Positions 32,094 through 42,033 of a stretch of 64,000 nucleotides of DNA are shown piece after piece; the stretch's first letter is position 1; the number at the start of each line of letters is the position of its first letter. Source of the DNA: Stentor coeruleus (taxonomy: Eukaryota > Ciliophora > Heterotrichea > Heterotrichida > Stentoridae); assembly GCA_001970955.1 (NCBI GenBank), contig MPUH01000198.1, forward strand, positions 19,781 to 83,780, given 5' to 3'. The position numbers were made by a program, and so were the translations under genes. The notes under the pieces were generated by a model. That model saw only the letters and a program-made list of their open reading frames with translations. It did not search any database and was not told where the DNA came from.

Positions 32094-35000
32094 TTATCGT
32101 AATCTAAATGAGCTATTTCTTATACTATAACTATTCATTCTTATTTCACTATCTTCAAATGCATATTTCTGTTCAACTTTCCCAAACTGGAATAAAAACA
32201 ATTTCGAAATCTTCACGTTTTTTTCGCTTTTCAAAAGACATGGAGCCTTTTTTATATAAAAACTCCCTATAAGTAAAACAGACCCAATACTTAAACACTC
32301 GCAAACCGTCCAAAATAAAAACGAATTAATTTTCAAAAATAATGTTGAAATGATACAATGACATAACGATATCATCAGCAACATATTCCAAATTTTATTC
32401 AATCTATTATAATTAAACGCATTTATCTTCAACCCTATAAGTAACAACACTAAAATACAAACACAAACACTTATTCCAGCATATATTTCACTATAAATTT
32501 CCAAATTGATTTTAATAACAACAACACTTACTTGAATAAAACTTAAAAAACTAAGATACAAAGAATTAGTTTCTAAATTAAGTGAAATCTGACTTTTTTC
32601 CCACATTATTCTATATAAAGTTATCGATATAATAAAAAATATAATCGTAATAGCTGTCCCTATGGCCATTTTCAAATGATAAGTTTCATAGCAGAATTTT
32701 GTACAATCATTGTTAAGAAAACTATCTGTTAAATTATTCCCAATACTTTCTTTGCATATAAATAATTGTAAAAGTATAGTTAATATAGGTATTAAACTAA
32801 GATCTGCAAAATAAGGTAAAAGTTTTGGTGATAAATCTAGAATTTTATCACATGATAAGTATTTAATAAAGATAAAATGCAGATTGTTTGAAACTAAAAC
32901 ACAAATTACTGTCCAAAATATACAAAAACCTTTAGCTATGCAGATACTCACCCAAAAATTATAAGAGTTTTTATCGAGAAAATTCATAAAATTAAGAGAT
33001 AATAATGCTAATATATCTTTGAAAATATTATCAAAGTAGGTATTTTTTGGGGATAATGATAAAAACTGGAAAAACCAAAAATATAAGTTGCTGATGAAAA
33101 TAAAATCAGAGATTGTTGGGGTTTTTTCTTGAATAAGAGGATTGATTTTAGAGTCTAGTTTTTTGTAAGCTTTGTAACTTGATATAATCATAACAATTAA
33201 TATGGTTATTGATAAGCACCATAATGGAATTAGCCCAGTTGATGAGAATTTTGATAAGGATTGATCAAAAGGGCAGGTTTGTTTTGGTTTAAAAGTACTT
33301 GGGGAACTACCATCTTTTGTTGGCCAAACAATATCGGCTAATACAATTATAGTATTTTGAGAATATTTATCTACTGCAATCCAATCTTGGTAAACCCATT
33401 TGTCCAATGTTTTATTTTTAATTATTTTTTGAAATTTAAACGCAGCTGATTCTATGCTATTACTGTTTCTATCAAAAAAAATGCTACCTAAACATCCATT
33501 TGTTCTAGAGTTTCTCATAGTGTTAGAGACAAGTTTTAAATCTTCATAATCATTTCCTGTATCTATTAAATACTTAATACTTTCTTTAGCGACTGTCACA
33601 GCATCAAATGTCATGCACATTTTAGGTAATACTTGATATTTTTTAGAAATTTCATTGAAAATTTGTTGTCCATATTCCCCATTCCATTCTTTATAGCTAT
33701 ACACGAAACTTTCCCTAATAAACTCCTCTCTTTTAACATAATACTGCTTTTCTATATTTTCATTAATAGTATCTATAACTGTTATATCCCCTGATATAAT
33801 AATTGCATCTCCTCTTCTTATACCAACATCATAAAGTCCTTCAAGTATATGACTAAAGCATTTTGCATGAATGATAAAAATCCTACATCGACTATTTTTT
33901 GCTTCTTCAAAAAAACTCCGATATTTTTCAAAGTCATCTCTAGTATAATTTCCTGGGAATATTCTCTTATCAACAGAATTCACTACTCCAAATTTTATTT
34001 CCTCAAGATAAGCTATAAGATAAGAATAAAGAATATAATGAATTGGATTATCTGAAATAAAAACTATTGCTGAATTCCAATTAAAAGACTTTATAAGATA
34101 TAATGCAGTAGAAATGTTTTCAATAATTGAGACAGTTAGTTTTAGAAATTCAGGGAAAATAAGTTGATTTCCTAATTCTTCATATTGAGCTGTTGGGGAT
34201 ATTTGAGGGATATAATGATTATGTGCTTTCAAAGCTAGTGCGTTTCCTAAAGCTCCAGGTCCCCAACAACTTGTCAAATACACTACACCAAGCTTATCTA
34301 AAATAGGCCTAAAGCATTCTTTAGATAGATTTATATCAAAGTACATATTCCCACAGTTTGTTGGGAAAAGTTCAATAGAAAAGTTTGGTATTTCATTAAG
34401 AATATTACTTCTATAAACAGCATATACAGCTCCAATATATTGAATAGCAGCATTATTAAACACTTCATCAGTTGTTAATTCTTCAGTCCCATTAGCTATT
34501 GAAAACCTTATCGACATAACTTTATGTCCTTGAGCTACATAAGATATTCCCCCAGGATAAACAATTTCATTTAACTTTTCAAACTTTTCACCCCATTTGC
34601 CAACTTCAATCCATTTCCCATCCCATACATTTACTAAACTGTACTCTTTGATTATATTTTCTGGGTATATTCGTTTTATTATTTCAAATACATCAGAAAA
34701 TGAACTTTCTTGTGAGTTTCCTATGGTTTTTTCGATAATATTTTCAAATATACCTTTTATATAATCTTCAAAACAGTTTGAATTTTCTTGTCCTTGTGTA
34801 CTTATAATTAAAGCCCCTTCAATAACAATTTTTTTTATGTCTTCTGTAACAAAAATGAAATAATTTTCTTCTTTTATAAGATTCCTACTTATAATTGCAT
34901 TTTGTATTATTGCTACAGAAAATCCGCTATCTATTATTAAAAGTTTGCTTAAACCTTTGGCTTTGACCATAGTTTTTATGATATTGTCAGCATTTTTAAA

Positions 35001-35510
35001 TGAAATTTCTTCTTGATAAGTTATGATTGAAATTATTTTCTTTTTATCTTGATTTTTTATAAGGTTACATAGTTCAATATCTTGTTGCTTACTTGAATGT
35101 AAAATACCAAATTCATTCCACCCTAAGACTTCTAAAAGCATTATAATTTTTTGTAATTGATCAATAAGAGAACTCTGAAGTGCGTATCTCCCTTCATACC
35201 AACTTGTTTTTGTTGGGATTGAAAGTGAAATATAAGGTGTATTTTTGTATAATGAATAAGAATCTAAAGTACTTATATAGCTTTTATCTTTTGTGATGTC
35301 GAAAATTATTGAAAAATTATCAACATTGGATGAAGCTAAAATATTGGATTCTTGGTGAAAGTCGATTTTTTCAAGTGTCCCAAGGTCAGAGATGGCTTCT
35401 GAAAGTAATGGTGAAGTTTTGTTACTTGATACAATGAGGATTTTGAAATCTTTTAGGCTCAAGGCAAATGGGAGGATAAAGGCTAGCAGGAACATTAGTT
35501 TTATAACCAT
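32094..35510 (-). CDS. Receptor-like protein with two periplasmic-binding-type ectodomains and ~9 membrane spans (copy 2), 1138 aa
   Basis: Paralogue of the gene at 27763-31170, collinear over its whole length by eye (KAKGLSKLLIIDSG vs KAKGIRKLLIIDSG; ELFPTNCGNMYFDINL vs ELFPTDCGNMYYDPNL; a shared FQFGKVEQKYAFE tail). Signal peptide MVIKLMFLLAFILPFALS; double ectodomain; hydrophobic core from about 765 to 1090. The two proteins have diverged throughout, so the duplication is not recent. The region around the ATG (35508-35510) lies inside a 114-bp duplicated block next to an N, so the upstream sequence is unreliable, but the start itself is supported by the signal peptide. Confidence 0.8.
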   Translation of the reverse strand: MVIKLMFLLAFILPFALSLKDFKILIVSSNKTSPLLSEAISDLGTLEKIDFHQESNILASSNVDNFSIIFDITKDKSYISTLDSYSLYKNTPYISLSIPTKTSWYEGRYALQSSLIDQLQKIIMLLEVLGWNEFGILHSSKQQDIELCNLIKNQDKKKIISIITYQEEISFKNADNIIKTMVKAKGLSKLLIIDSGFSVAIIQNAIISRNLIKEENYFIFVTEDIKKIVIEGALIISTQGQENSNCFEDYIKGIFENIIEKTIGNSQESSFSDVFEIIKRIYPENIIKEYSLVNVWDGKWIEVGKWGEKFEKLNEIVYPGGISYVAQGHKVMSIRFSIANGTEELTTDEVFNNAAIQYIGAVYAVYRSNILNEIPNFSIELFPTNCGNMYFDINLSKECFRPILDKLGVVYLTSCWGPGALGNALALKAHNHYIPQISPTAQYEELGNQLIFPEFLKLTVSIIENISTALYLIKSFNWNSAIVFISDNPIHYILYSYLIAYLEEIKFGVVNSVDKRIFPGNYTRDDFEKYRSFFEEAKNSRCRIFIIHAKCFSHILEGLYDVGIRRGDAIIISGDITVIDTINENIEKQYYVKREEFIRESFVYSYKEWNGEYGQQIFNEISKKYQVLPKMCMTFDAVTVAKESIKYLIDTGNDYEDLKLVSNTMRNSRTNGCLGSIFFDRNSNSIESAAFKFQKIIKNKTLDKWVYQDWIAVDKYSQNTIIVLADIVWPTKDGSSPSTFKPKQTCPFDQSLSKFSSTGLIPLWCLSITILIVMIISSYKAYKKLDSKINPLIQEKTPTISDFIFISNLYFWFFQFLSLSPKNTYFDNIFKDILALLSLNFMNFLDKNSYNFWVSICIAKGFCIFWTVICVLVSNNLHFIFIKYLSCDKILDLSPKLLPYFADLSLIPILTILLQLFICKESIGNNLTDSFLNNDCTKFCYETYHLKMAIGTAITIIFFIISITLYRIMWEKSQISLNLETNSLYLSFLSFIQVSVVVIKINLEIYSEIYAGISVCVCILVLLLIGLKINAFNYNRLNKIWNMLLMISLCHCIISTLFLKINSFLFWTVCECLSIGSVLLIGSFYIKKAPCLLKSEKNVKISKLFLFQFGKVEQKYAFEDSEIRMNSYSIRNSSFRLR

Positions 35511-35726
35511 TGATTAATTATTGAAAAATACACTTAAATGATAAAGTTATCATTTTTTGTTTGCTTAAATAATCGTTATCATTTTTTATTTGGTTAAATA
35601 TTTGTTATCATNGTTTTATAACCATTGATTAATTATTGAAAAATACACTTAAATGATAAAGCTATCATTTTTTGTTTGCTTAAATAATCGTTATCATTTT
35701 TTATTTGGTTAAATATTTGTTATCAT
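35498..35726. repeat. 114-bp direct repeat flanking a single N (35612), includes the start codon of copy 2
   Basis: 35498-35611 and 35613-35726 are identical except for one T/C difference. The block contains the first codons of the downstream minus-strand gene. It also has internal ATCATTTTTT-type near-repeats that would hamper assembly. Confidence 0.9.
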
Positions 35727-35738
35727 TCTTTTGCTCTT

Positions 35739-35900
35739 TCATCCATTATGCATTAATAATATTTTAAGCTTTGATCTATTGTTAAGCACAGTCTAGCTAT
35801 TTATCCATGAACCTAAAATATTATTTATCATCTTAACTTTGTATGTCTTAACATCAATTTCATAATTATTTTTTTCTTCAAGATAATATTTTTCAATCAC
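35739..35900 (-). pseudogene. Short relic frame upstream of receptor copy 2
   Basis: A coding-like stretch (YYLEEKNNYEIDVKTYKVKM...LGSWINS) ends in TAG and continues in the same frame (TVLNNRSKLKILLMHNG) to TGA. No ATG and no family recognised. The rest of 35727-36025 is AT-rich. Confidence 0.25.
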
Positions 35901-36025
35901 TATATTTTTATTTAATAGTTATATACCCACATTCACTTTTTATTTATCAAATTTTCTAAGTCTAGTTATTTTAACAATCATTGGAAAAATTGTATAAATC
36001 TACTTAAATTACTTATCCTTCGAAT

Positions 36026-38303
36026 TTAAAGAGCTCGCTTACAGTTGATACACCTTTGAGCTACTAATTTATTATCAAACCCACATGATTTGCATTTCTT
36101 TTTTTTTTCAATCGTTCTTGATTGAGCAATCTTAATTCTCGACTTGCAATTAGAGCATGTGTTTGCTAAAGCTAACGACTTACCACAATACACACAAAAA
36201 TCATCTAAATTATTAGGGTTCATGCAGCTAGGACAAGTTACAATTGTTGTTGTATTTTGACAGATAAAGCATATAATACTTGGAACTCTAGGTTGTTGGT
36301 CTACCATTTGATCAAGAATTTTTACAGCAGCTACATTTTTATTATTTGAACATTCTTTACATATTTCTGTAGTGCTTTGTATATTGCAAAATTTGCATGC
36401 AAATACTTCACTTGTAGCTGGACGTGAGCAATTGTCACACATAGTTTTAGTTAACTCGATTTGAATACCACATTGTGAGCATTGATTTTTCGGTGCATCT
36501 TTTTGTGCTTTGCATGTTTCACATATAGTCATAGTATTAGGATTTATTTTAGAACAATTCGCGCAGACCCAGTTATTGCTTTCTTGAACTTTTACAATTA
36601 AACACAAGGAGCACTTAACTGAGGCAACTGAATTGTTTGTGCCACATTTAAGGCATTTCCATGATACATTTTGATTAGGGGGTGGATCTTTAATAACTGG
36701 TTTAGATTCATTGCATTTACCACAATTTTTAGATATCATTTGATTTTTTGTTTTACATCTTTCACAAGTCCATCCATCACTTTTATCTTCTTCTATAGGT
36801 TTAGAGGCTTTACAAAAAGCACAAATTGCTAATAAGCTACTATTTCCTTTGCTACACTTATTACAAACCCAGTCAATATTGCTTTCAATTTTTTCAGGTT
36901 TTACTTCAAGCGACTTTGAAATAATATCTTCTTGTTTAAGTTTCTTTATTTTGCAATTTGAGCATATATTTCTTGATCCAGGGTTAAAAGAATTGCATGA
37001 GTCACATACCCAATGATCTTCTTGATTATTCATAGTATCTTTAGCTGAAAAGCAGCTCTCGCATTTTAAATTTTTATTAGGGTTTATTGTAGTGCATAAT
37101 TTACATACCCATCCTTCAAGCCCAGGTTTTAAATTTTGACATTTAATGCAAACACCCCATGTCTCAGAATTTTCTGAACCACAACTGCATTTCCAATTTA
37201 TTGCTTTTGGCATTAGTTTATTCTCATGTTTCAGAATTTTCTGAACCACAACTGCATTTCCAATTTATTGCTTTTGGCATTAGTTTATTCTCATTTTTAT
37301 AATTATCAGGCTTGCAATTACTCTTTATTTGTTTATTTTTATCACAAAGTAAGCATTTTGTACTCGATAAAGGATTTTTAAATTTGCATGAATGACAGGC
37401 CCAATCATCGTTTACTTGAGCTTTTACTGTCGAGCACAAGGAGCATTTAACTGAGGCAGCTAAATTATTTGATTTGCATTTAGAGCAATTCCATGATGCA
37501 TTTTGTTCAGAGGGCGGATTTTTAATAACTGGTTTAGATTCATTGCATTTACCACAATTTTTAGATGCCATTTGATTTTTTGTTTTACAGCTTTTACAAG
37601 TCCATCCATCATTTTTATTTTCCTCTATAGGTTTAGAGGCTTTACAAAAAGCACAATTTACTGAACAATTATTATTCCCTTTCTTACACTTATTACAAAC
37701 CCAGTTAAAATTACTTTCAATTTTTTTAGGTTCTTCAGGTAGTTTTGAATAAGAATATTCTCGTTTAGAATTCATTTTTCCGCATTGTGAGCATAGATTT
37801 TTTGATCTTGGGTTTAAAAAATTGCAGTTGCATAACCAAGGTTTGAGTTTTTCTATATCTGGAAATTTATTTAGAGGAATAGTTTTAAGATCTAGAAGGG
37901 TCTGGATTTTTGATATAGATTGGGATATATCTTTTTTTGAAGGCATTATACTTTTAGCCCATGCAACTATTTTTTCAGCTGGCTCGATTTTATCATATAG
38001 TAAGTAGTCTTTTATAATCATTTTCATGCTTTTAAATATGATTAGGTTTTTTCTAATTTTTTTTTGTATTTCTTTAATTAGAATCACAGATAGCTTTATA
38101 TACTCTTGAGTATCATTTTTAAAAGCATTCATGCTTGCTTTTATTTTAGTTTTCATGTGTTGAAAATCATAGCATTTACTAAAACATTTCTTTTCTAATG
38201 AATGTCCTTTATTATGCTGGTCACAAAATTTTTGTGTTTCTCGGCATGAGCATATCCAACAAGCATCTTCAGAACAATCAGGGTAATTGCATAAGTTTTC
38301 CAT
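36026..38303 (-). CDS. RanBP2-type zinc-finger array protein with B-box-like head (broken by a 67-nt-period duplication), ~736 aa
   Basis: Two overlapping frames (38303 to 37224 and 37249 to 36026) share the string KCSCGSENSET because 64 bases are present twice (37164-37227 and 37231-37294). Dropping one 67-nt period gives one continuous 736-codon frame, and the paralogue at 38607-41252 has the single-copy arrangement. The head has paired Cys/His (CNYPDCSED, CDQHNKGHS) like a B-box. About twelve RanBP2-type fingers follow, of pattern WxCxxCxxxNxxxxxxCxxC (WVCNKCKKGNNNCSVNCAFC, WTCERCKTKNQMISKNCGKC). A C-terminal set of CxxC zinc ribbons ends in KRAL. Such fingers bind ubiquitin or RNA; the target here is unknown. 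Confidence 0.75.
37164..37294. repeat. 64-bp perfect tandem duplication, 3-nt spacer, frame-breaking
   Basis: Copies at 37164-37227 and 37231-37294 (period 67). The length is not a multiple of three, so it truncates the coding frame. It resembles the N-flanking duplications but has no N. Confidence 0.9.
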
Positions 38304-38606
38304 TAATTATTATAAGCCTTTTATTCTGTATTTTAGACAACAATGCAGAATAAAATATTATTTTGTTGAAGTACTATCAGCATAAAACTAGTAATTTAAT
38401 ATTCTTTCATTTAAATGTTAAATCTATAAGCTAGTAACTTAAAATTTATAAATACTTACTATAAAAGTTTTACTTTATAAATAATATATTTATTAGCCAT
38501 GCAATGTTTGAAGAGATTAAGTTATATCTCAAAAAATTATACAATTATTTAAGTATTATTACACTAATTTTTAAGAAAATCTACTTAAATTACTTACTCT
38601 TCGATT

Positions 38607-41252
38607 TTAAAGAGCTCGCTTACATTTAAAGCACCTTTGAGCTGGTAATTTATTATCACTTCTACAATTTTTACATTTTTTTGTTTTTTCAATCGCTTTT
38701 GCTGGGGTAGTCTGAACTCTCGGCTCACAATTCGAACATATATTTGCTGAAGCTAACGATTTGCCACAATTCATACAAGCATTACCTAAATTCGTAGGTT
38801 TCGTACAGCCAGGACAAATTAAAATTGTTGCTGGATTTTTACAGGTAATGCATATAATACTTGGAGGTCTAGGTTGGACTACCTTTTGATCAGAAATTTT
38901 TGCAGCAGCTATGCTTTTATTGTAAGAACATCTTCTACAAATCTCTGTAGTGTTTTGTATACTGCAAAGCTTGCATGTCCATACTTCACTTATAGCTGGA
39001 TGTGAACAATTGTCACACATAATTTTAGTTAACTCAATTTGAACACCACATTGTGAGCATTGATTTTTTGGTGCATCTTTCCGTGCTTTACATGTTCCGC
39101 ATATAGTTATAGTATTAGGATTTAATTTAGAGCAATTCGCACAGACCCAGTTATTGCTTACTTGAGTTTTTACGGCCAAGCATAAGGAGCACTTTACTGA
39201 GATAGCTGAATTGTTTGTACTACATTTAGAGCATTTCCATGATGCATTTTGATCAGGAGGTGGATCTTTAATAACTGGTTTATATTCATAGCATTTATCA
39301 CAATATTTAGATGCCATTTGATTTTTTGTTTTACATTTTTCGCAAGTCCATCCATCACTTTTATCTTCTTCTATAGGTTTAGAGGCTCTACAAAAAGCAC
39401 AATTTACTGAATAATTATTATTTCCATTGCTACACTTTTTACAAACCCAGTCAAAATTGCTTTCCACTTTTTTAGATTCTACTTCAGGCAGCTTTGAAAT
39501 AATATTTTCTTGTTCGGGTTTCTTTTTTCTGCATTGCGAGCATAGATTTCTTGATCCAGGATTAAAAGAATTGCATGAGTTACATACCCAATAATCTTCT
39601 TGATTTTTCGTAATAGTATCTCTAGCTGAAAAGCAGCTCTCGCATTTTAATTTCATATTAGGGTTTATTGTAGTACATATTTTACATACCCACCCTTCGA
39701 GCCCAGGTTTTAAACTTTGACATTTTATACAAACATCCCATGTCTCAGAATTTTCTGAGCCACAACTGCATTTCCAAGTTTTATTTTTAAGAGAAATGTT
39801 TTTTCCTTCAGGATTACTCATAGTATCAGGTGATTTTTCTGAAGATTGACTTGCATAACTCATAGAGCTCTCTTCATATAAAGCCTTGTCATATCTAGAA
39901 TTTTTCGTAATAATTATTTCTCGATCTTCTTTAGCTTTTGATTTAATTGTATTTCTTTTATTAACAGCAATTGAAATAATAGATTTAGGCTCACTTTCTA
40001 TTACATTATTAGTTAGTCTTCCTTGATTATTTTGGACAATTTCTTTCGAAGGATTTTTTGATTTCCTATCATTGAAAAGACCCGAACAATCATTAGTTAA
40101 TTCATTATAATATTCTTCATGTACTTTATTTTCATAATGGTCACATTCACAAGCTAATTTCTCTATTTCTAATAACTCTGATTTTTCTATAGAGAATTGA
40201 TATTTTTGTTGGCTTTTTTCATAAACAAGACAAACTGGATGATAGTTCATGATTGTTATTTCTTTAAGGAGCTCAAGCCAACCACATTCTTCACCAAGAC
40301 CTTTGAATGCCCAAAAGTCTTCTGTTCTTAATGCGTACTCATAATGGTTCCTACCAAAAAATAAAATCCCTCTTAAATTATAAGGATCATCAGTACTATT
40401 ACCATAAATATTCTTCATAGTTATTGATTCTGTTATAGAAATCGTTGAAATAAAAGAATCTAAATGACCAGCATCATCACTTTCCCATATTATATTCATA
40501 ATATATATACTTGGAGGGTTTTGCAAACTAAAAACTATCTTACTTTTTTTCTTTGTACAGTTCTCTTTATCGCAAATATTAGCTTCAGCATTGCTTAGTT
40601 TCTTATTAAGATTAAGCATCATGCTTTTATATAATTTAGAATTCGATTCGTTTTTATAATTTTTAAGCTTGAATAACGGGACTGTTAATAAATCATTAGA
40701 ATAATCGAAGTTCGCTTGAACAAGTATCTCAGCTATATTAAAATATTGACAATAATTAGAATAATCCCATTCAGTTTGAAATTTATTTCTGCATTCACAT
40801 GTATAGTTTTCTAAAACACCTAAACTAAAGAGACTATGCGCAACACATGTGGATTCACAGTCTTGATCGAGCGATTCTTCATTTAATCCATCTGATTTGT
40901 CTCCTATTTTCTTACAGTGAAAAGCGTTCAAAATTGCATTTAAACATTCCATTGCATCTGTAGGTTGGTTTGATTGAAAAATATTTTTTCCTTTGTATAA
41001 TGATGAGAGTCTTAGTTTTAGATTTGTGACGTCTAAGTACTTTGAGGTCATAACTGAATTATAAACATTAGCCAAAGTGCATGGGATACAATTTGGATAA
41101 CAGTTGTGATGTTCTTGGATAGACTGGGAGAAACTCTTTTGAAATTCAGAACATCCAAACAATAAACACACAACTGATTCAAGAAAATAGTCGTATTTTT
41201 CAGATGTTTTCTTTATTTGAATCTCTTCAAGTTTAAAGCTTTGAGTCTGCAT
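38607..41252 (-). CDS. Inactive USP53/54-like domain fused to RanBP2-type zinc fingers, 881 aa
   Basis: Residues ~18-370 follow the layout of the USP53/54 branch of ubiquitin-specific proteases (peptidase C19). A start helix (YFLESVVCLLFGCSEFQKSF) is followed by CYPNCIPCTLANVYN, DAMECLNAILNAFHC, CESTCVAHSLFSLGVLENY and FFGRNHYEYAL. The position just before FLES, where the catalytic Cys should stand, is Tyr22, so hydrolysis is not expected; a His is kept in the NHYEYA box. A Ser/Lys-rich linker leads to about seven RanBP2-type fingers (WVCKICTTINPNMKLKCESC, WTCEKCKTKNQMASKYCDKC) and C-terminal zinc ribbons nearly identical to those of the gene downstream. Probably a ubiquitin-related scaffold. 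Intronless, TAA stop. Confidence 0.78.
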   Translation of the reverse strand: MQTQSFKLEEIQIKKTSEKYDYFLESVVCLLFGCSEFQKSFSQSIQEHHNCYPNCIPCTLANVYNSVMTSKYLDVTNLKLRLSSLYKGKNIFQSNQPTDAMECLNAILNAFHCKKIGDKSDGLNEESLDQDCESTCVAHSLFSLGVLENYTCECRNKFQTEWDYSNYCQYFNIAEILVQANFDYSNDLLTVPLFKLKNYKNESNSKLYKSMMLNLNKKLSNAEANICDKENCTKKKSKIVFSLQNPPSIYIMNIIWESDDAGHLDSFISTISITESITMKNIYGNSTDDPYNLRGILFFGRNHYEYALRTEDFWAFKGLGEECGWLELLKEITIMNYHPVCLVYEKSQQKYQFSIEKSELLEIEKLACECDHYENKVHEEYYNELTNDCSGLFNDRKSKNPSKEIVQNNQGRLTNNVIESEPKSIISIAVNKRNTIKSKAKEDREIIITKNSRYDKALYEESSMSYASQSSEKSPDTMSNPEGKNISLKNKTWKCSCGSENSETWDVCIKCQSLKPGLEGWVCKICTTINPNMKLKCESCFSARDTITKNQEDYWVCNSCNSFNPGSRNLCSQCRKKKPEQENIISKLPEVESKKVESNFDWVCKKCSNGNNNYSVNCAFCRASKPIEEDKSDGWTCEKCKTKNQMASKYCDKCYEYKPVIKDPPPDQNASWKCSKCSTNNSAISVKCSLCLAVKTQVSNNWVCANCSKLNPNTITICGTCKARKDAPKNQCSQCGVQIELTKIMCDNCSHPAISEVWTCKLCSIQNTTEICRRCSYNKSIAAAKISDQKVVQPRPPSIICITCKNPATILICPGCTKPTNLGNACMNCGKSLASANICSNCEPRVQTTPAKAIEKTKKCKNCRSDNKLPAQRCFKCKRAL

Positions 41253-41613
41253 TTTTATTTATTACCTTTAATTATTTAAAATAAAGAGAAGATAATCAGG
41301 TTTAAGATATAATGAATGAAGATTGTTAGCTTTGGAAATAAAGAATTATATAAAATTATGATTATATGGGTGTGTGTGAATGGTTTATATTGAAATACAT
41401 ACTTAATAAAATTTCAATTCACATTCTACAATTATAACATGTAGTAATATCAACTATAAAAGTTTTCAATCTTGAGCCTTACCAAAATTGTATAATAATA
41501 AGATATTTTATATACTAGAGTTCAAAATAAAATAGATTAAAAAGTTATATTTGAATAACACACAAATTCTATCAGTTTTTATTCACTCATAATCTTGAAC
41601 TCTATGAAATTTA

Positions 41614-41745
41614 TTATTCATCCTTTTCTATGAAAATTTTTATGATACTATCTATTTTCCATCTAATTTTCTTAATTCTTTCTCTTATTTTTTCTTCAAA
41701 TTTTATTCCATTTAGTGCGATATGATTTAAATATAGATTTTCCAT
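41614..41745 (-). CDS. Possible 43-aa peptide, function unknown
   Basis: ATG-to-TAA frame of 43 codons (MENLYLNHIALNG...KIRWKIDSIIKI), basic and helical. It shares only the first four residues (MENL) with the B-box-headed neighbour. It lies between two paralogous zinc-finger genes and could be a relic of one of them. The remaining 41253-42033 sequence is AT-rich with nothing else seen. Confidence 0.2.
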   Translation of the reverse strand: MENLYLNHIALNGIKFEEKIRERIKKIRWKIDSIIKIFIEKDE

Positions 41746-42033
41746 AATATTTTAAATAAATTTATTTAAATTTACTTTAGACTTGCACTTCTTATTTATA
41801 TGCATGAAAAATATCTATTATGTGTGTGTTTCATCTTAAACTTCACTAAAAATAAATTTAGGACCTAGGTATCTTGTATATAAGGTTTATCAGAATTTAG
41901 TAACTCTCTTATAATAATAATTAAGGTATATTAATTATATAACTAGATCATTAGGGGAAATATTAAGCAATTATATTTTTGGTTTCGATTTAGAATATTG
42001 ATTTAGTTTATAAAGAGTATTACTATAATTAAG

